Origin: Mesorhizobium sp. ORS 3324 | Lineage (GTDB): Bacteria; Pseudomonadota; Alphaproteobacteria; Rhizobiales; Rhizobiaceae | NCBI GenBank assembly: GCA_000824825.2 | Contig: LM655187.1 | Coordinates: 207,017-271,016 of the forward strand | Direction: 5' to 3' | DNA length: 64,000 nucleotides | In this document: positions 27,080-37,963 of the stretch, piece after piece | Numbering within the stretch: position 1 is the first letter of the stretch | How the letters are laid out: the number at the start of each line of letters is the position of its first letter | Program-made: the position numbers and the translations under genes | Notes under the pieces: generated by a model | Told to the model about the DNA's origin: nothing | Seen by the model: the letters and a program-made list of their open reading frames with translations, nothing else | Databases searched by the model: none

Positions 27080-28804
27080 TTGGCACTTGCTGCCGGCAGC
27101 ACGACGCGTCTTTGGACGCTTGTCGCGAAGGAGTTCTGGCGCAAGACGCGCCGGCGCCTGCGCGCCGGCCCTCTCTATCGCTGGCGCTATTCCGGCCGCA
27201 CGCCCGAGCGCGTTCTCATCGCGCCGCCGGATCTGAGACTCGCCGATCCGCAGATCGCGCTGGAAATCTACTATGGCCGCTATCCGCTGTCCGGCCACAT
27301 GGTTGAGACCGGCGGCAAATCGCCTTTCCAGATCGACGTCCCCAATTGCGGCTGGCAGAAGACGCTGCACGGCTTCCGCTGGCTGCGCCACATGCGCGCC
27401 GCCGGCACGGAGCTCGCCGCCGCCAACGCCCGCGCCCTGGTCTCGGACTGGATCGCCATGCATGGCAACCAGATATCAGGCGTCGCCTGGGAACCGGGCA
27501 CGACGGCCAAGCGGGTGATCGCCTGGCTGCAGCATTCCTCCGTCGTGCTGCAGGGCGCCGAATTCCCTTTTTACCGTGCCTTCCTCAAATCGCTTGCCAT
27601 GCAGATCCGCTATCTGCGATCGCTGGCGCGCGAGATGCCGGATGGCAAGGACAGGCTGCGCGCCCGCATCGCGCTCGCCTTCGCCGCCCTCTCGCTGCCG
27701 GCGCCGGCATCGGCGCTGCGCGCCGCGACGCGCAACCTCGCCGAGGAGCTCGACCATCAGATCCTGCCGGATGGCGGCCACATCTCGCGCAATCCGATGA
27801 CGGTGCTGGAACTGCTGGCCGACCTTCTGCCGCTGCGCCAGACCTACGCCAACCAGGCCGAGGCGCCGCCGCCGGCGCTTATCAATGCCATTGACCGCAT
27901 GCTGCCGGCGCTGCGCTTCTTCCGCCACCAGGACGGCAGCCTTGCCCGCTTCAACGGCATGGGCGCCACGATCCACGACCGTATCGCCACGATCCTGCGC
28001 CACGACGACACGGTCGGCGCGCCGCTGCTGCATGCGCCGCATTCCGGCTATGAGCGCCTGTCGATGGGCGGCGTGACGGTGATCGCCGACACCGGCCTGC
28101 CGCCGCCCGTTGACGTCTCCAACGCCGCGCATGCCGGCTGCCTCGCCTTCGAGCTTTCCTCCGGGCGCCAGCATTTCATCGTCAATGCCGGCATCGACAC
28201 CTACGGCGCCGCCGAGTTCCGGCCGCTTGCCCGCGCCACCGCCGCGCATTCGACCGCCACCGTCAACGACACGTCCTCGGCGCGCTTCAGCCATTCGCTG
28301 CGGGTCAGCGACCTGCTCGGCTCGCCGCTCATCGGAGGCCCGCAGCACGTGCCTTGCAAGCGCATCGACCAGAAGGGCGTGCACGGCTTCGTCGCCTGCC
28401 ACGACGGCTACGTTGCGCGTTTCGGCTTCCTGCACGAGCGCGAGCTGAAGCTGACGGAGAGCGGCAATGTGCTTACCGGCCGCGATCGCTTCCTGCGCCC
28501 GGGGGGCGCCGCGATCCGCAACAATGGCCGCGATTTCGTCACCGTGCGCTTCCACATCCATCCCGACATCGGCCTGCTGCAGGACGAGCAGGAGCGCCTG
28601 ATGCTCGCTGCCGCGCAAGGCGATACCTGGGCGTTCACCTGCGCGGAAGTGGTGCCGGAGGTCGAGGAATCGATCTATTTCGCCGGGCTCGGCGGGCCGC
28701 GCCGCACCCGGCAGATCGTGCTTGCCTTCAAGGCTTCGGAGACCGCCGAGGTGCACTGGCAGCTGACGCGCACACACATCGCCGGCTATCCCGAGAACAA
28801 TTGA
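27080..28804 (+). CDS. heparinase II/III family protein
   Basis: A 574-residue protein with the heparinase II/III architecture: an alpha-barrel N-terminal region and a beta-sandwich with the motif [22 protein letters not shown] near residues 342-365, followed by [17 protein letters not shown], the usual catalytic-domain signature. Characterised relatives are polysaccharide lyases, but this rhizobial clade, always beside rsmB and purH, has no known substrate; it could act on an envelope or exopolysaccharide. No classical signal peptide is found, and the N-terminus is basic ([13 protein letters not shown]). The start codon is TTG, supported by AGGAGGGG seven bases before. It is followed by purH on the same strand, 143 bases on. 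Confidence 0.88.
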   Translation: MALAAGSTTRLWTLVAKEFWRKTRRRLRAGPLYRWRYSGRTPERVLIAPPDLRLADPQIALEIYYGRYPLSGHMVETGGKSPFQIDVPNCGWQKTLHGFRWLRHMRAAGTELAAANARALVSDWIAMHGNQISGVAWEPGTTAKRVIAWLQHSSVVLQGAEFPFYRAFLKSLAMQIRYLRSLAREMPDGKDRLRARIALAFAALSLPAPASALRAATRNLAEELDHQILPDGGHISRNPMTVLELLADLLPLRQTYANQAEAPPPALINAIDRMLPALRFFRHQDGSLARFNGMGATIHDRIATILRHDDTVGAPLLHAPHSGYERLSMGGVTVIADTGLPPPVDVSNAAHAGCLAFELSSGRQHFIVNAGIDTYGAAEFRPLARATAAHSTATVNDTSSARFSHSLRVSDLLGSPLIGGPQHVPCKRIDQKGVHGFVACHDGYVARFGFLHERELKLTESGNVLTGRDRFLRPGGAAIRNNGRDFVTVRFHIHPDIGLLQDEQERLMLAAAQGDTWAFTCAEVVPEVEESIYFAGLGGPRRTRQIVLAFKASETAEVHWQLTRTHIAGYPENN

Positions 28805-28947
28805 GCCGGATCGGCGGATCTTCCATTCTTGCGGCGCCGACGCGAATCCCGAAACGACACTCGGAGAAGTGCGCGGCGCTTGATTTCCGGGCCTCATATG
28901 CTACGGCCCGCGGACGTTTCCCAATCAGCCTTGAAAGGCAGCCAGCC

Positions 28948-30564
28948 ATGGCCGTTCCCGCCAAGAACATTCCGGCGCCAGACCTCGTTCCGGTTCGCCG
29001 CGCGCTGCTTTCCGTCTTCGACAAGACCGGCCTCGTCGACTTCGCCAAAGCGCTGGCCGCCGCCGGCGTCGAGCTGGTCTCCACCGGCGGTACCGCCAGG
29101 GAGATCGCCGGGGCCGGCCTTGCCGTCCGCGACGTTTCGGAGCTGACTGGATTTCCCGAGATCATGGACGGCCGCGTCAAGACCTTGCATCCGTCGGTGC
29201 ATGGCGCGCTGCTCGGTGTGCGCGACGATCCCGAGCATGCGAAAGCGATGCACGACCACCACATCCAGCCGATCGACCTTGTCGTCTCCAACCTCTACCC
29301 GTTCGAGGAAGTCCGCCGCTCCGGCGCCGGCTACGCCTCGATCGTCGAGAATATCGACATCGGCGGCCCGGCGATGATCCGCGCCGCGGCCAAGAACCAT
29401 GCCTATGTCGCGATCGTCACCGACCCGGACGACTATGCGGCGGTGCTCAACGCGCTGGAGATGAATCTGGGCTCGCTGTCGCTCGATTTCCGCAAGAAGC
29501 TGGCGGCCAAGGCCTTTGCCCGCACCGCGACCTATGACGCGGCGATCTCCGGCTGGTTCGCCGAGGCGCTCGAGATCGAGCATCCGACCTGGCGCGCCTT
29601 CGGCGGCCGCCTCGACCAGGTGATGCGCTACGGCGAGAACCCGCACCAGGGCGCCGGTTTCTATCTCTCCGGCGAAAAGCGACCGGGCGTCGCCACCGCC
29701 AGGCAGCTGCAGGGCAAGCAGCTTTCCTACAACAACATCAACGACACCGATGCCGCCTTCGAACTGGTCGGCGAATTCGATCCGGCCCGCTCGGCGGCGA
29801 TCGCCATCATCAAGCATGCCAATCCCTGCGGCGTCGCTGAAGGCGAAACGCTGAAGGCGGCCTACGCCAAGGCGCTGGCCTGCGATCCGGTCTCGGCCTT
29901 CGGCGGCATCGTCGCCATGAACCGCATCCTCGACGCCGAGGCGGCGGAGGAGATCGTCAAGACCTTCACCGAAGTGATCATCGCGCCCGACGCGACCGAT
30001 GAGGCCGCCGCCATCGTTGCGGCTAAGAAGAACCTGCGGCTGCTGGTCACCGGCGGCCTGCCCGACCCGCGCGCTACCGGCACGACGGTGAAATCGGTGG
30101 CCGGCGGGCTCCTGGTGCAAAGCCGCGACAACGCGGTGGTCGACGATCTCGAGCTGAAGGTGGTGACCAAGCGCGCGCCGACGCCGGCCGAGCTGGCCGA
30201 CCTCAAATTCGCCTTCCGCGTCGCCAAGCACGTCAAGTCGAACGCCATCGTCTATGCCAAGGACGGCGCCACCGTCGGCATCGGCGCCGGCCAGATGAGC
30301 CGCGTCGATTCCTCGCGCATTGCCGCCCGCAAGGCGCTGGATGCGGCGGAAGCAGCTGGGCTGGCCGAGCCGCTGACCAAAGGCTCGGTCGTTGCCTCCG
30401 ACGCCTTCTTCCCCTTCGCCGACGGCCTGCTGTCGGCGATCGAGGCCGGCGCCACCGCCGTGATCCAGCCCGGCGGCTCGATGCGCGACGACGACGTCAT
30501 CGCCGCCGCCGACGAGCACGGCATCGCCATGGTGTTCACCGAGGTAAGGCATTTCAGGCATTAG
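28948..30564 (+). CDS. purH: bifunctional AICAR formyltransferase / IMP cyclohydrolase
   Basis: PurH performs the last two steps of de novo purine synthesis: formylation of AICAR and ring closure to IMP. The 538-residue product is normal in length. The N-terminal MGS-like cyclohydrolase domain reads [18 protein letters not shown] and [16 protein letters not shown], then [16 protein letters not shown]. The transformylase domain has [24 protein letters not shown] and [21 protein letters not shown]. The start follows TTGAAAGGC and AGCC. A repeat with two hairpins lies a few bases after the stop and may act as the transcript end. Convergent with an MFS gene. Confidence 0.98.
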   Translation: MAVPAKNIPAPDLVPVRRALLSVFDKTGLVDFAKALAAAGVELVSTGGTAREIAGAGLAVRDVSELTGFPEIMDGRVKTLHPSVHGALLGVRDDPEHAKAMHDHHIQPIDLVVSNLYPFEEVRRSGAGYASIVENIDIGGPAMIRAAAKNHAYVAIVTDPDDYAAVLNALEMNLGSLSLDFRKKLAAKAFARTATYDAAISGWFAEALEIEHPTWRAFGGRLDQVMRYGENPHQGAGFYLSGEKRPGVATARQLQGKQLSYNNINDTDAAFELVGEFDPARSAAIAIIKHANPCGVAEGETLKAAYAKALACDPVSAFGGIVAMNRILDAEAAEEIVKTFTEVIIAPDATDEAAAIVAAKKNLRLLVTGGLPDPRATGTTVKSVAGGLLVQSRDNAVVDDLELKVVTKRAPTPAELADLKFAFRVAKHVKSNAIVYAKDGATVGIGAGQMSRVDSSRIAARKALDAAEAAGLAEPLTKGSVVASDAFFPFADGLLSAIEAGATAVIQPGGSMRDDDVIAAADEHGIAMVFTEVRHFRH

Positions 30565-30570
30565 CGGATC

Positions 30571-30716
30571 TTCAAGGTCGCGCTGCCCCTCATCCGCCTG
30601 CCGGCACCTTCTCCCCGTGAAGGACGGGGAGAAGGGACAAGCTCCAACGCTGGCGACCCCCTCTCCCCGTTCTTTACGGGGAGAGGGTAAGGGTGAGGGG
30701 CGGCGCCGACCTTGAA
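30571..30716. repeat. hairpin-ended intergenic element, GGGGAGA superfamily (copy 1)
   Basis: Outer arms TTCAAGGTCG and CGACCTTGAA bound two internal hairpins, CTTCTCCCCGT/ACGGGGAGAAG and CCTCTCCCCGT/ACGGGGAGAGG. The element lies between the convergent purH and MFS genes, where it may serve as a two-way terminator. Confidence 0.8.
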
Positions 30717-30739
30717 CCTTACCCGATGACCGAGCGAAG

Positions 30740-32116
30740 CTACTCCTGCGGCTTGTCCGCCGGATAGGGTGTCCCGACCAGGATCGCCATGCCGAGGCCG
30801 AGGAACAGCGCGATCACCGCCATGCCGAGCCGTGCCGAGCCGCTGGCGAGCGTGATCGTCGAGACCAGGAACGGCGCCAGGAAGCTGGTTGCCCGTCCGG
30901 CCAGCGCATAGATGCCGAAATAGCGGCCGGACTCGGCCGCCGTGACGCTGCGTGCCATGTAGGAGCGTGACGAGGCCTGCACCGGTCCGAAGGCCAGACC
31001 GATCAGCAATCCATAGAGGATGTAGGCCTTCTCGGCCGCAGTGCCGAATAAGCCGCCGGAATCGGCGGTCGAAAGCGGGATCAGGCCGAGCAGCGTGAAG
31101 CCCGGCCCCGTCGAGACGATGCCGAGCGTGGCGACGGACAGCATGACGAGAGCTATGAGCACCACCGCCTTGGAGCCGAGCGCGGTGTCGAGGCGCGCCG
31201 CGATCCAGCAGCCGAAGATGGCAACGACATTGAGGATGATGCCGAACATGCCTATCTCGGTGATCGACCAGTGGAACATGCCGGCGGCGAAGGTGCCGCC
31301 CAGCGCCAGCACCGCATTGACGCCGTCCTGGTAGATCATGCGGGCTACGAGGAAACGGAAGATGCCGACGCGCTTGCGCACCTCGAAGAGCGTCGACTTC
31401 AGCTCAGACAGGCCCTCGCGCACCGCCGGGCCGATCGGAAGCCCCCTGTTGGCGTCCGGCGTGAAGAAGAACATCGGCAGGATGAACAGGAAATACCAGC
31501 CGGCCGACATCGGTCCGGTGAAGCGCGCGTCCTCGCCGAGCTTCGGATCGAGGCCGAACAGCGGGTCGAGGCCGATGATCGTCTTGCCCGTCTCCAGGTT
31601 GCCGGCCAGGAACAGCACGACGAAGATCAGCGCCACCATGCCGCCGAGATAGCCGAGCCCCCAGGCGACGTTGGAGATCCTGCCGATCTCTTCCTTCGGC
31701 ACGAGCCGCGGCATCATGGAATCGTTGAAGACTGTCGAGAATTCCGCCGCCACCGAGGCGAGAGAGAACAACAGCACGACCAGGAACAGGTTCGAGCCGG
31801 GCGCGGCGAACCACAACAGCGTTAGGCTGGTGATCTTGATCGCCGCGAAGAAGCCAATCCACGGCTTGCGCGGCCCGGTCTGGTCGGCGATCGAGCCGAG
31901 CACAGGCGAAAGCACCGCAATGACCAGACCGGCAGCGGCGATGCCGTAGCCCCAGGCGGCCTGCCCGGTGGTAGGGTCGCTCGCCATGCGCGAGACGAAG
32001 TAAGGTCCGAAGATGAAGGTGGTGACGACCGTGAAGAAAGGCTGCGCCGCCCAGTCGAAGAACATCCAGCCCCAGATGCCGCGCCCCGTCGCCCGCTGCA
32101 CTGCTACTTCGGCCAT
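30740..32116 (-). CDS. MFS transporter, UMF1 (Atg22-like) family
   Basis: A 458-residue polytopic permease with about twelve membrane helices. The start WGWMFFDWAAQPFFTVVTTFIF and the NDSMMPRLVPKEEIGRISNVAWGLGYLGGM segment are the signature of the UMF1/Atg22-like clade, which in fungi exports amino acids from the vacuole. LADQTGPRKPW-type residues form a motif A variant (GSIADQTGPRKPWIGF). The bacterial substrates are unknown. The ATG start is followed directly by a normal N-terminus. It is a single gene between two repeat elements, convergent with purH and in the same direction as glutamate dehydrogenase. Confidence 0.9.
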   Translation of the reverse strand: MAEVAVQRATGRGIWGWMFFDWAAQPFFTVVTTFIFGPYFVSRMASDPTTGQAAWGYGIAAAGLVIAVLSPVLGSIADQTGPRKPWIGFFAAIKITSLTLLWFAAPGSNLFLVVLLFSLASVAAEFSTVFNDSMMPRLVPKEEIGRISNVAWGLGYLGGMVALIFVVLFLAGNLETGKTIIGLDPLFGLDPKLGEDARFTGPMSAGWYFLFILPMFFFTPDANRGLPIGPAVREGLSELKSTLFEVRKRVGIFRFLVARMIYQDGVNAVLALGGTFAAGMFHWSITEIGMFGIILNVVAIFGCWIAARLDTALGSKAVVLIALVMLSVATLGIVSTGPGFTLLGLIPLSTADSGGLFGTAAEKAYILYGLLIGLAFGPVQASSRSYMARSVTAAESGRYFGIYALAGRATSFLAPFLVSTITLASGSARLGMAVIALFLGLGMAILVGTPYPADKPQE

Positions 32117-32195
32117 GTCCCCTCCCGCATCATTGGTCCTATCGCGGGCGCCATGTCTGCATGTTTCCCGTTTCCTTGCAAACGAACAACGTCAG

Positions 32196-32371
32196 TGCCG
32201 CCCCTCATTGCCCTGCCGGGCATTTCTCCCCGTGTAGTGACGGGGAGAAAGACGCTCTCATCGATGATTTCGCCAATCGCAAACGTCGCAGAAAGGGCAC
32301 GACGTCGCGACAAGCTCCCTTCTCCCCGTCACTATACGGGAAGGTGGCGGCAGCCGGATGAGGGGCGGCGC
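32196..32371. repeat. hairpin-ended intergenic element, GGGGAGA superfamily (copy 2)
   Basis: Ends TGCCGCCCCTCAT and ATGAGGGGCGGC flank TTTCTCCCCGT-N6-ACGGGGAGAAA and a second partial hairpin. Between them lies ATTTCGCCAATCGC (32267-32280), an internal core also found in the copies at 42051, 59369 and, reversed, 63883. It lies between the MFS start and the glutamate dehydrogenase stop. Confidence 0.8.
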
Positions 32372-32390
32372 CAGCGTTGCCAGCGATGCT

Positions 32391-35300
32391 TCACATCCCC
32401 GTCAGATCGGTCATCAGGCCCGAGGCCACCGAAAGCCGCGACACGGTGATCTCGCCGCCTTCGGTCAGCGCCTGCAGCCGCTCGCGGATGCGCGCGACGC
32501 GCTCGCCGCCGGCCTCCAGCCAGGCAGCGACCGGATCCGGCGCCTTGCCATGGCCGGTGAGCGCCGCCACCGCGATCCCGCGCCTTGCGGTGCCGATCGT
32601 GTCGGTCGCGCGCGACAGTGCGAGCTGGTCGTAATAGTCGGGCGGCATGATCGAGCGCGCGGCTTCCTCGATGCGCGGGATGCGGAAGGCGTCGCTGACC
32701 GCGAAGAAGGCCTTGGCCGCGGCGACGATGTCGGCGTTCGCCGTGCGCGCGGTGAGCGCGATGTCCGGGATCAGTTCCCCCACCTCGGCGAGCGCCAGCT
32801 TCTCGGCCAGCTTCTCCGGCGCGCCGTCCTTGAACAGGCCGTGCCGCCGCTCCTCGATCCGCTCGCGCGAGAAGGCGGGCAGCAGCGACACCAGCTTCGG
32901 CTCCAGCGCCTTGCGCGCCTCCTGCAGCTCGCCGATACGCTGGCCGAGCGGCGCCGTACCTGCATCGTTCTTCAGGTACCAGCCGCTGGTCACGAAGATG
33001 AGCCGGCTGAGCGCCTGGTAGAGGTCGAGCTGGACCTGGCCGTCGATCTGGTTGTCGAGCGCGTCGATTTCCTTGTAGAGCGCCGGCAGCGCGAAGCCGT
33101 CGCGGACGACAGTGAAGGTGCGCACGACATGGGCCGCGGTGCGGCCCGTCGCTTCCTGCAGCCGGTTGACGAAGGACGGCCCGCCGCGATTGACGAGGTC
33201 GTTGGCAAGCACCCGCGCGATGATCTCGCGCCGCAGCCGGTGGTCGCGGATCTCGCCGGCGAATTTCTTTGCCATCCGCTCCGGGAAATAGCCCATCAGG
33301 TCGCGGTCGAAATGCGGATCGTCCGGCACGTCGCTGGCGACGATGTCGGAGAACAGCACGATCTTGGCGTAGGCGAGCAGCACGCCGAGCTCGGCCCTGG
33401 TCAACGGCTCGCCGCGCGCCTCACGCTCGGCAAGAGCCGCCGGCGAGGGCAGCGTCTCGACGGCGCGGTCGAGTAGGCCGCGCGTTTCGAGCGCCGTCAT
33501 GAAGCGCGCCTGATGCGCGATGTCGGCCAGCCCGCGCTTGCGCGCAAGCGACAGCGCCAACGTCTGCTGGTAGTTGTTGGAGAGCACCAGCGCGCTCACC
33601 TCGTCGGTCATTTCGGCAAGCAGCTTGTTGCGCGCCGGCCGCGCCAGCGAGCCTTTGCGCATGGCGGAAGCCAGCGCGATCTTGATGTTGACCTCGACGT
33701 CCGAGCAGTTGACGCCGCCTGAGTTGTCGATGGCGTCGGAATTGCAGCGGCCGCCCTTCATGCCGAACTCGATGCGCGCCCGCTGCGTGACGCCGAGATT
33801 CGCGCCCTCGCCGATGACCTTGGCGCGCACGTCGAGCGCGGTGACGCGGATGGCGTCGTTGGCGCGGTCGCCGACATCGGCGTTGGTTTCGCCCGAGGCC
33901 CTGACATAGGTGCCGATGCCGCCGAACCACAGAAGATCAACCGGCGCCTTGAGGATGGCGTTCATGATCTCGACCGGCGTCGCCGTGGTCTTGGCAAGCC
34001 CGATAGCGGCCGCCGCCGCCTGCGGCAGCGTGATCGATTTCTGGCTGCGCGAGACGATGATGCCGCCTTCCGACAGCTTCGACTTGTCATAGTCCTGCCA
34101 GGACGAGCGCGGCAGCGCGAACATCCGCTGGCGCTCGGCCAGCGAGGCCGCAATGTCGGGTTCGGGGTCGATGAAGATGTCGCGATGGTCGAAGGCGGCG
34201 ATCAGCTTGGTAGCCGGTGACAGGAGCATGCCGTTGCCGAACACGTCGCCCGACATGTCGCCGACGCCGACGACGGTGAAGGGCTCGGTCTGGATGTCGC
34301 GGTTCATCTCGCGGAAATGCCGCTTGACCGCTTCCCAGGCGCCCTTTGCGGTGATGCCCATCTTCTTGTGGTCGTAGCCGGCAGAGCCGCCGCTGGCAAA
34401 GGCGTCGTCCAGCCAGAAATTGTGCTTCTCGGAAATGGCGTTGGCGGTATCGGAGAAGGTCGCCGTGCCCTTGTCGGCGGCAACGACGAAATAGGGATCG
34501 TCCTGGTCGCGCCGTACCACCCCGGCCGGCGGGATGACGCCGTCTATGCCGATGTTGTCGGTGATCGAGAGCAGGCTGGAGACGAAATTCTTGTAGGCGG
34601 AAGTGCCGGCCTCGAAGATGGCGTCACGGCCGGCGCTCATCGGCAGCTGCTTCGGATAGAAGCCGCCCTTGGCGCCGACCGGCACGATCACCGCGTTCTT
34701 GACCTGCTGCGCCTTGACCAGGCCCAGCACCTCGGTGCGGTAGTCCTGGGCGCGGTCCGACCAGCGCAGGCCGCCGCGGGCCACCGGGCCGAAGCGCAGG
34801 TGCACGCCCTCGACCTCCGAGCCGTAGACGAAGATCTCGCGCCACGGCCTGGGCGCGGGCAGGCCGTCGACCGCCTGCGAATCGAGCTTGATCGCCAGCG
34901 ACTGCCCCTTCTCCTTCGTATCGGCTACGAAATGATTGGTGCGCAGCGAAGCCTCGATCAGGTTGAGGTAGCGGCGGATGATGGTGTCGTCATCGATGTT
35001 GGGCACCTCTTCCAGTGCATCCTTGATCTTGGCCTTGAGGTGCTTGGCGGCGACCACGCCTTCGCTTTCGGCCGTAGGCCCGAGCCGGGCGACGAAGAGC
35101 TGATGCAGGCCGCGCGCGATCTCGGGATAACGGTTGAGCGCCGCGGCGATGAAATCCTGGCTCTGCGGAATGCCGGCCTGCTGCAGGTAGCGGCCATAGG
35201 CGCGCAGGATGGTGATCTCGCCCGACCAGAGCCCCGCGGTCTGGGCCAGGCCGTTATAGCCGTCATTGTCGACATCGCCGCGCCACACCGATAGGAAGGC

Positions 35301-37199
35301 GTCCTCGAACAGCGCGCCGCCGTCGGCGAGGTCGATCGGCCTGCCGTAGCTGTTTTCCAGCTCCATGTCATGGATGAAGACCTTGCCGGAGACCTCGTCG
35401 CCGACCTCGAAAGTGCGCTCGCTGATGACGCGAAAACCGATGTTCTCCAGCACCGGCACACGACGCGACAGGGCCACCGGGTCGCCGAAGTGGTGGATTT
35501 TCAGCGCCGCCTGGTGCGGCTCCTGGTCGGCATGGCGATAATAATCGATGGCGATCGGATTGGCCGCGCTGATGCCGGAGATGCGTCTGGCATCCGCCAG
35601 CGCCACTGCTGGCGAGAAAGTGTCCCGATAGCTTTCCGAAAAGCGCGCCGCGATTGCGGTCAGCGCCGCGTCCGCGCCGGTCTCAGCCGCGGTTTCACGC
35701 AGCACGTCGTCCCAGGTGCGCACGATATCGCGGATCGCCGCCTCGATGGTCGCCGGCTCGATCTTCGGCGTCTTGCCGCCGGAGCGGCCGATGATGAAAT
35801 GCACGCGCGCCAGCCCGCCTTCCGGGAAGGCCGGGTAGTAGGCCGAAAGACGGCCCTCGAATACGGTCTTGAGAAAGGTGCCGATCTTCTCACGCACGAC
35901 GCTGTCGTACCGGTCGCGCGGCACGAAGACGAGGATCGAGACGAAACGGTCGAACTGGTCGGCACGCACCAGAGCCCTGACGCGCGGCCGCTCGATGAGC
36001 CCCAGGATCGCCTCGGCATGCTTTCTCAGGATCGGCACCGGAACCTGGAAGAATTCGTCGCGCGGATAGCTCTCCAGCACGTTGATCAGCGCCTTCCCCG
36101 AATGATCGTTCGGATTGAAGCCGGACTTGGCGATGATGGTCTCCGCCTTCGAGCGCAGATAGGGGATCTTCATCACCGAGCGCGTGTAAGCGGTCGAGGT
36201 GAACAGGCCGACGATGCGCAGCTCGCCCTGAAGCGCTCCCTTGGCGGTGTAGGTCTTGACGCCGATGTAATCGAGATAGATGCGTCGGTGCACCAACGAT
36301 TTGGCGTTGGCCTTGGTGACGATCAGCGGCTCGGGGCCGTGCAGGAAGGCGCGAATCTCGGGCGTGGTCGACACCGCCTCGGTGCCGCGCCTCAGCACCA
36401 GCACGTCGGGATCGGTCAGGATGCCGAGGCCCGGCTTTTCGGAGCGCTCCAGCATGCCGCTCTTTTCGCCGCCGGTGTATTTGAACTCGCGCATGCCGAG
36501 GAAGGTGAAATTGTCGTCGCGCAGCCATTCGAGGAAGGCGATCGCCTCGGTGACATGCGCCTTGTCGAGCGGCACCGGGGAGTAGCGGAATTCCGAGATC
36601 GCCTGGTCGAGGCGGGCAAGCATCGGCTTCCAGTCGGTGACGGCGGCGTGCACCTGCGACAAGATCTTCTTGAGCCGCCCGGCCAGCGCCTCTGCCTGCT
36701 CGGCAGAGAGGCGGCCGATGTGGACATGAATGACGCTCAGCCGGTCGAGGCTCTCGTCACCTTTGGCGAAGCCGCCGTCACCGAAGATTTCGTCGACGCC
36801 GCTCTTGCCGTGCCTGACCACGATGACCGGGTGGGTGACCAGCAACGGCTCGCCGGCGCTCTCGGTGATCTCACCGAGGATGGAATCGAACAGGAACGGC
36901 ATGTTGTCGTTGACGACGGTGATCACCGTCATCGGCTTGCCCTGGCGCACCACACCGGACCCGGTGTCGATGGCGACGATCGAGTCGCCCTTGCGGTGCC
37001 TCGCCACGGCATGGCCGGCGAGATCGCCGGCGCGTTCGAGATCCGCGACGTCATAGGCGGCAATGTCCTCGGCGGGCGCGCGGGCCAGAAGGTAGTCGAC
37101 GAGCCGGCCCGGTCTTTCGCTCCCCTTTGCCGCTTTTGTCTGGCTGGCTTTTGTCTGGCTGGTCTTTTTGGGCTGGCTCGCGGTTTTCAGGCTGGCCAT
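32391..37199 (-). CDS. gdhB: NAD-specific glutamate dehydrogenase, 180-kDa class
   Basis: This large class oxidises glutamate to 2-oxoglutarate and ammonia with NAD and serves mainly in glutamate catabolism. The 1602-residue length fits the 180-kDa type of Pseudomonas, Caulobacter and rhizobia. The N-terminal half (to about 700) holds ACT-like regulatory regions. The catalytic region includes GPVARGGLRWSDRAQDYRTE, PVGAKGGFYPK near residue 845 and TVVGVGDMSGDVFGNGMLLS near 983, which cover the substrate lysine and the dinucleotide fold. The C-terminal 500 residues are helical. The first 25 residues are Lys/Ser/Thr rich. It is monocistronic, with 74 bases to an element that may end the adjacent MFS unit. 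Confidence 0.96.
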   Translation of the reverse strand: MASLKTASQPKKTSQTKASQTKAAKGSERPGRLVDYLLARAPAEDIAAYDVADLERAGDLAGHAVARHRKGDSIVAIDTGSGVVRQGKPMTVITVVNDNMPFLFDSILGEITESAGEPLLVTHPVIVVRHGKSGVDEIFGDGGFAKGDESLDRLSVIHVHIGRLSAEQAEALAGRLKKILSQVHAAVTDWKPMLARLDQAISEFRYSPVPLDKAHVTEAIAFLEWLRDDNFTFLGMREFKYTGGEKSGMLERSEKPGLGILTDPDVLVLRRGTEAVSTTPEIRAFLHGPEPLIVTKANAKSLVHRRIYLDYIGVKTYTAKGALQGELRIVGLFTSTAYTRSVMKIPYLRSKAETIIAKSGFNPNDHSGKALINVLESYPRDEFFQVPVPILRKHAEAILGLIERPRVRALVRADQFDRFVSILVFVPRDRYDSVVREKIGTFLKTVFEGRLSAYYPAFPEGGLARVHFIIGRSGGKTPKIEPATIEAAIRDIVRTWDDVLRETAAETGADAALTAIAARFSESYRDTFSPAVALADARRISGISAANPIAIDYYRHADQEPHQAALKIHHFGDPVALSRRVPVLENIGFRVISERTFEVGDEVSGKVFIHDMELENSYGRPIDLADGGALFEDAFLSVWRGDVDNDGYNGLAQTAGLWSGEITILRAYGRYLQQAGIPQSQDFIAAALNRYPEIARGLHQLFVARLGPTAESEGVVAAKHLKAKIKDALEEVPNIDDDTIIRRYLNLIEASLRTNHFVADTKEKGQSLAIKLDSQAVDGLPAPRPWREIFVYGSEVEGVHLRFGPVARGGLRWSDRAQDYRTEVLGLVKAQQVKNAVIVPVGAKGGFYPKQLPMSAGRDAIFEAGTSAYKNFVSSLLSITDNIGIDGVIPPAGVVRRDQDDPYFVVAADKGTATFSDTANAISEKHNFWLDDAFASGGSAGYDHKKMGITAKGAWEAVKRHFREMNRDIQTEPFTVVGVGDMSGDVFGNGMLLSPATKLIAAFDHRDIFIDPEPDIAASLAERQRMFALPRSSWQDYDKSKLSEGGIIVSRSQKSITLPQAAAAAIGLAKTTATPVEIMNAILKAPVDLLWFGGIGTYVRASGETNADVGDRANDAIRVTALDVRAKVIGEGANLGVTQRARIEFGMKGGRCNSDAIDNSGGVNCSDVEVNIKIALASAMRKGSLARPARNKLLAEMTDEVSALVLSNNYQQTLALSLARKRGLADIAHQARFMTALETRGLLDRAVETLPSPAALAEREARGEPLTRAELGVLLAYAKIVLFSDIVASDVPDDPHFDRDLMGYFPERMAKKFAGEIRDHRLRREIIARVLANDLVNRGGPSFVNRLQEATGRTAAHVVRTFTVVRDGFALPALYKEIDALDNQIDGQVQLDLYQALSRLIFVTSGWYLKNDAGTAPLGQRIGELQEARKALEPKLVSLLPAFSRERIEERRHGLFKDGAPEKLAEKLALAEVGELIPDIALTARTANADIVAAAKAFFAVSDAFRIPRIEEAARSIMPPDYYDQLALSRATDTIGTARRGIAVAALTGHGKAPDPVAAWLEAGGERVARIRERLQALTEGGEITVSRLSVASGLMTDLTGM

Positions 37200-37326
37200 G
37201 ATGTGAAGTCCCTCCCGTCACATGCTTTTGCGACTATGGTAGCAGATGACGGCTGTTTGGCGACAAAGTTTGACGCCGCTTTAGAAAAATCGAACCGATG
37301 CCGTCGCCCCTGCGAGGAGAACGACC

Positions 37327-37890
37327 ATGACCGACAGAATCATCGCGCTTGACCTGGTCCAGGCGGAGCTAAGCGAGGCGACGAGGGCGTATTTCGCCAA
37401 ATGCGAGGAGAAGCTTGGCCTCGTGCCCAACGTGCTTCTCGCCTATGCCTTCGATGAGAAGAAGCTGCGCGCTTTCACCGACATGTACAACGACCTGATG
37501 CTGGGCGATTCCGGCCTGTCGAAGCTGGAGCGCGAGATGATCGCGGTGGTCGTGTCCTCGATCAACCACTGCTTCTACTGCCTGACCGCGCATGGCGCGG
37601 CGGTGCGCCAGCTTTCCGGCGAACCCGCGCTCGGCGAGATGATGGTAATGAACTTCCGCGCCGCCGACCTGTCCCCTCGCCAGTGCGCGATGCTCGAATT
37701 CGCGGTCAAGCTGACGGAGGAGCCGGCAAAGATCGTCGAGGCCGACCGCGCCGCCTTGCGGAAGGCTGGATTTTCAAACCGCGACATCTGGGACATCGCT
37801 TCGACCGCCGCCTTCTTCAACATGTCGAACCGGGTAGCCGCTGCCGTCGACATGCGGCCGAACCCCGAATACCACGCCATGGCGCGGTGA
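37327..37890 (+). CDS. AhpD-like peroxidase-related protein
   Basis: A 187-residue member of the carboxymuconolactone-decarboxylase/AhpD fold of the peroxidase-related subgroup. The redox motif is HCFYCLTAHG with Cys82, Cys85 and His89, like the CxxC-x3-H centre of AhpD, which reduces peroxides through a thiol relay. It shows LGLVPNVLLAYAF before it and NRDIWDIASTAAFFNMSNRVA after. The start is supported by GCGAGGAGAACGACC just upstream. It is divergent from glutamate dehydrogenase. A YciI-like gene follows on the same strand after 172 bases that include a short tandem hairpin repeat. The electron donor is unknown. Confidence 0.9.
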   Translation: MTDRIIALDLVQAELSEATRAYFAKCEEKLGLVPNVLLAYAFDEKKLRAFTDMYNDLMLGDSGLSKLEREMIAVVVSSINHCFYCLTAHGAAVRQLSGEPALGEMMVMNFRAADLSPRQCAMLEFAVKLTEEPAKIVEADRAALRKAGFSNRDIWDIASTAAFFNMSNRVAAAVDMRPNPEYHAMAR

Positions 37891-37963
37891 CGGCCGTCGG
37901 CTTCATATTAGCAACTTGGAATTTTTCGTTGCCCACCCTGCCGTTTGGGTCGATGATCAACAA

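Noticed and set aside
30571..30716. Series of hairpins as a CRISPR array
   Set aside because: Units are inverted, not direct, repeats, of unequal spacing, with no unique spacers and no cas genes.
32391..37199. The unusually long glutamate dehydrogenase as a fusion or frameshift artefact
   Set aside because: About 1600 residues is normal for the 180-kDa NAD-dependent class; catalytic motifs lie where expected.
35370..37352. A 660-codon open frame opposite the glutamate dehydrogenase gene
   Set aside because: No recognisable protein pattern; the minus-strand gene is an intact 1602-residue enzyme.
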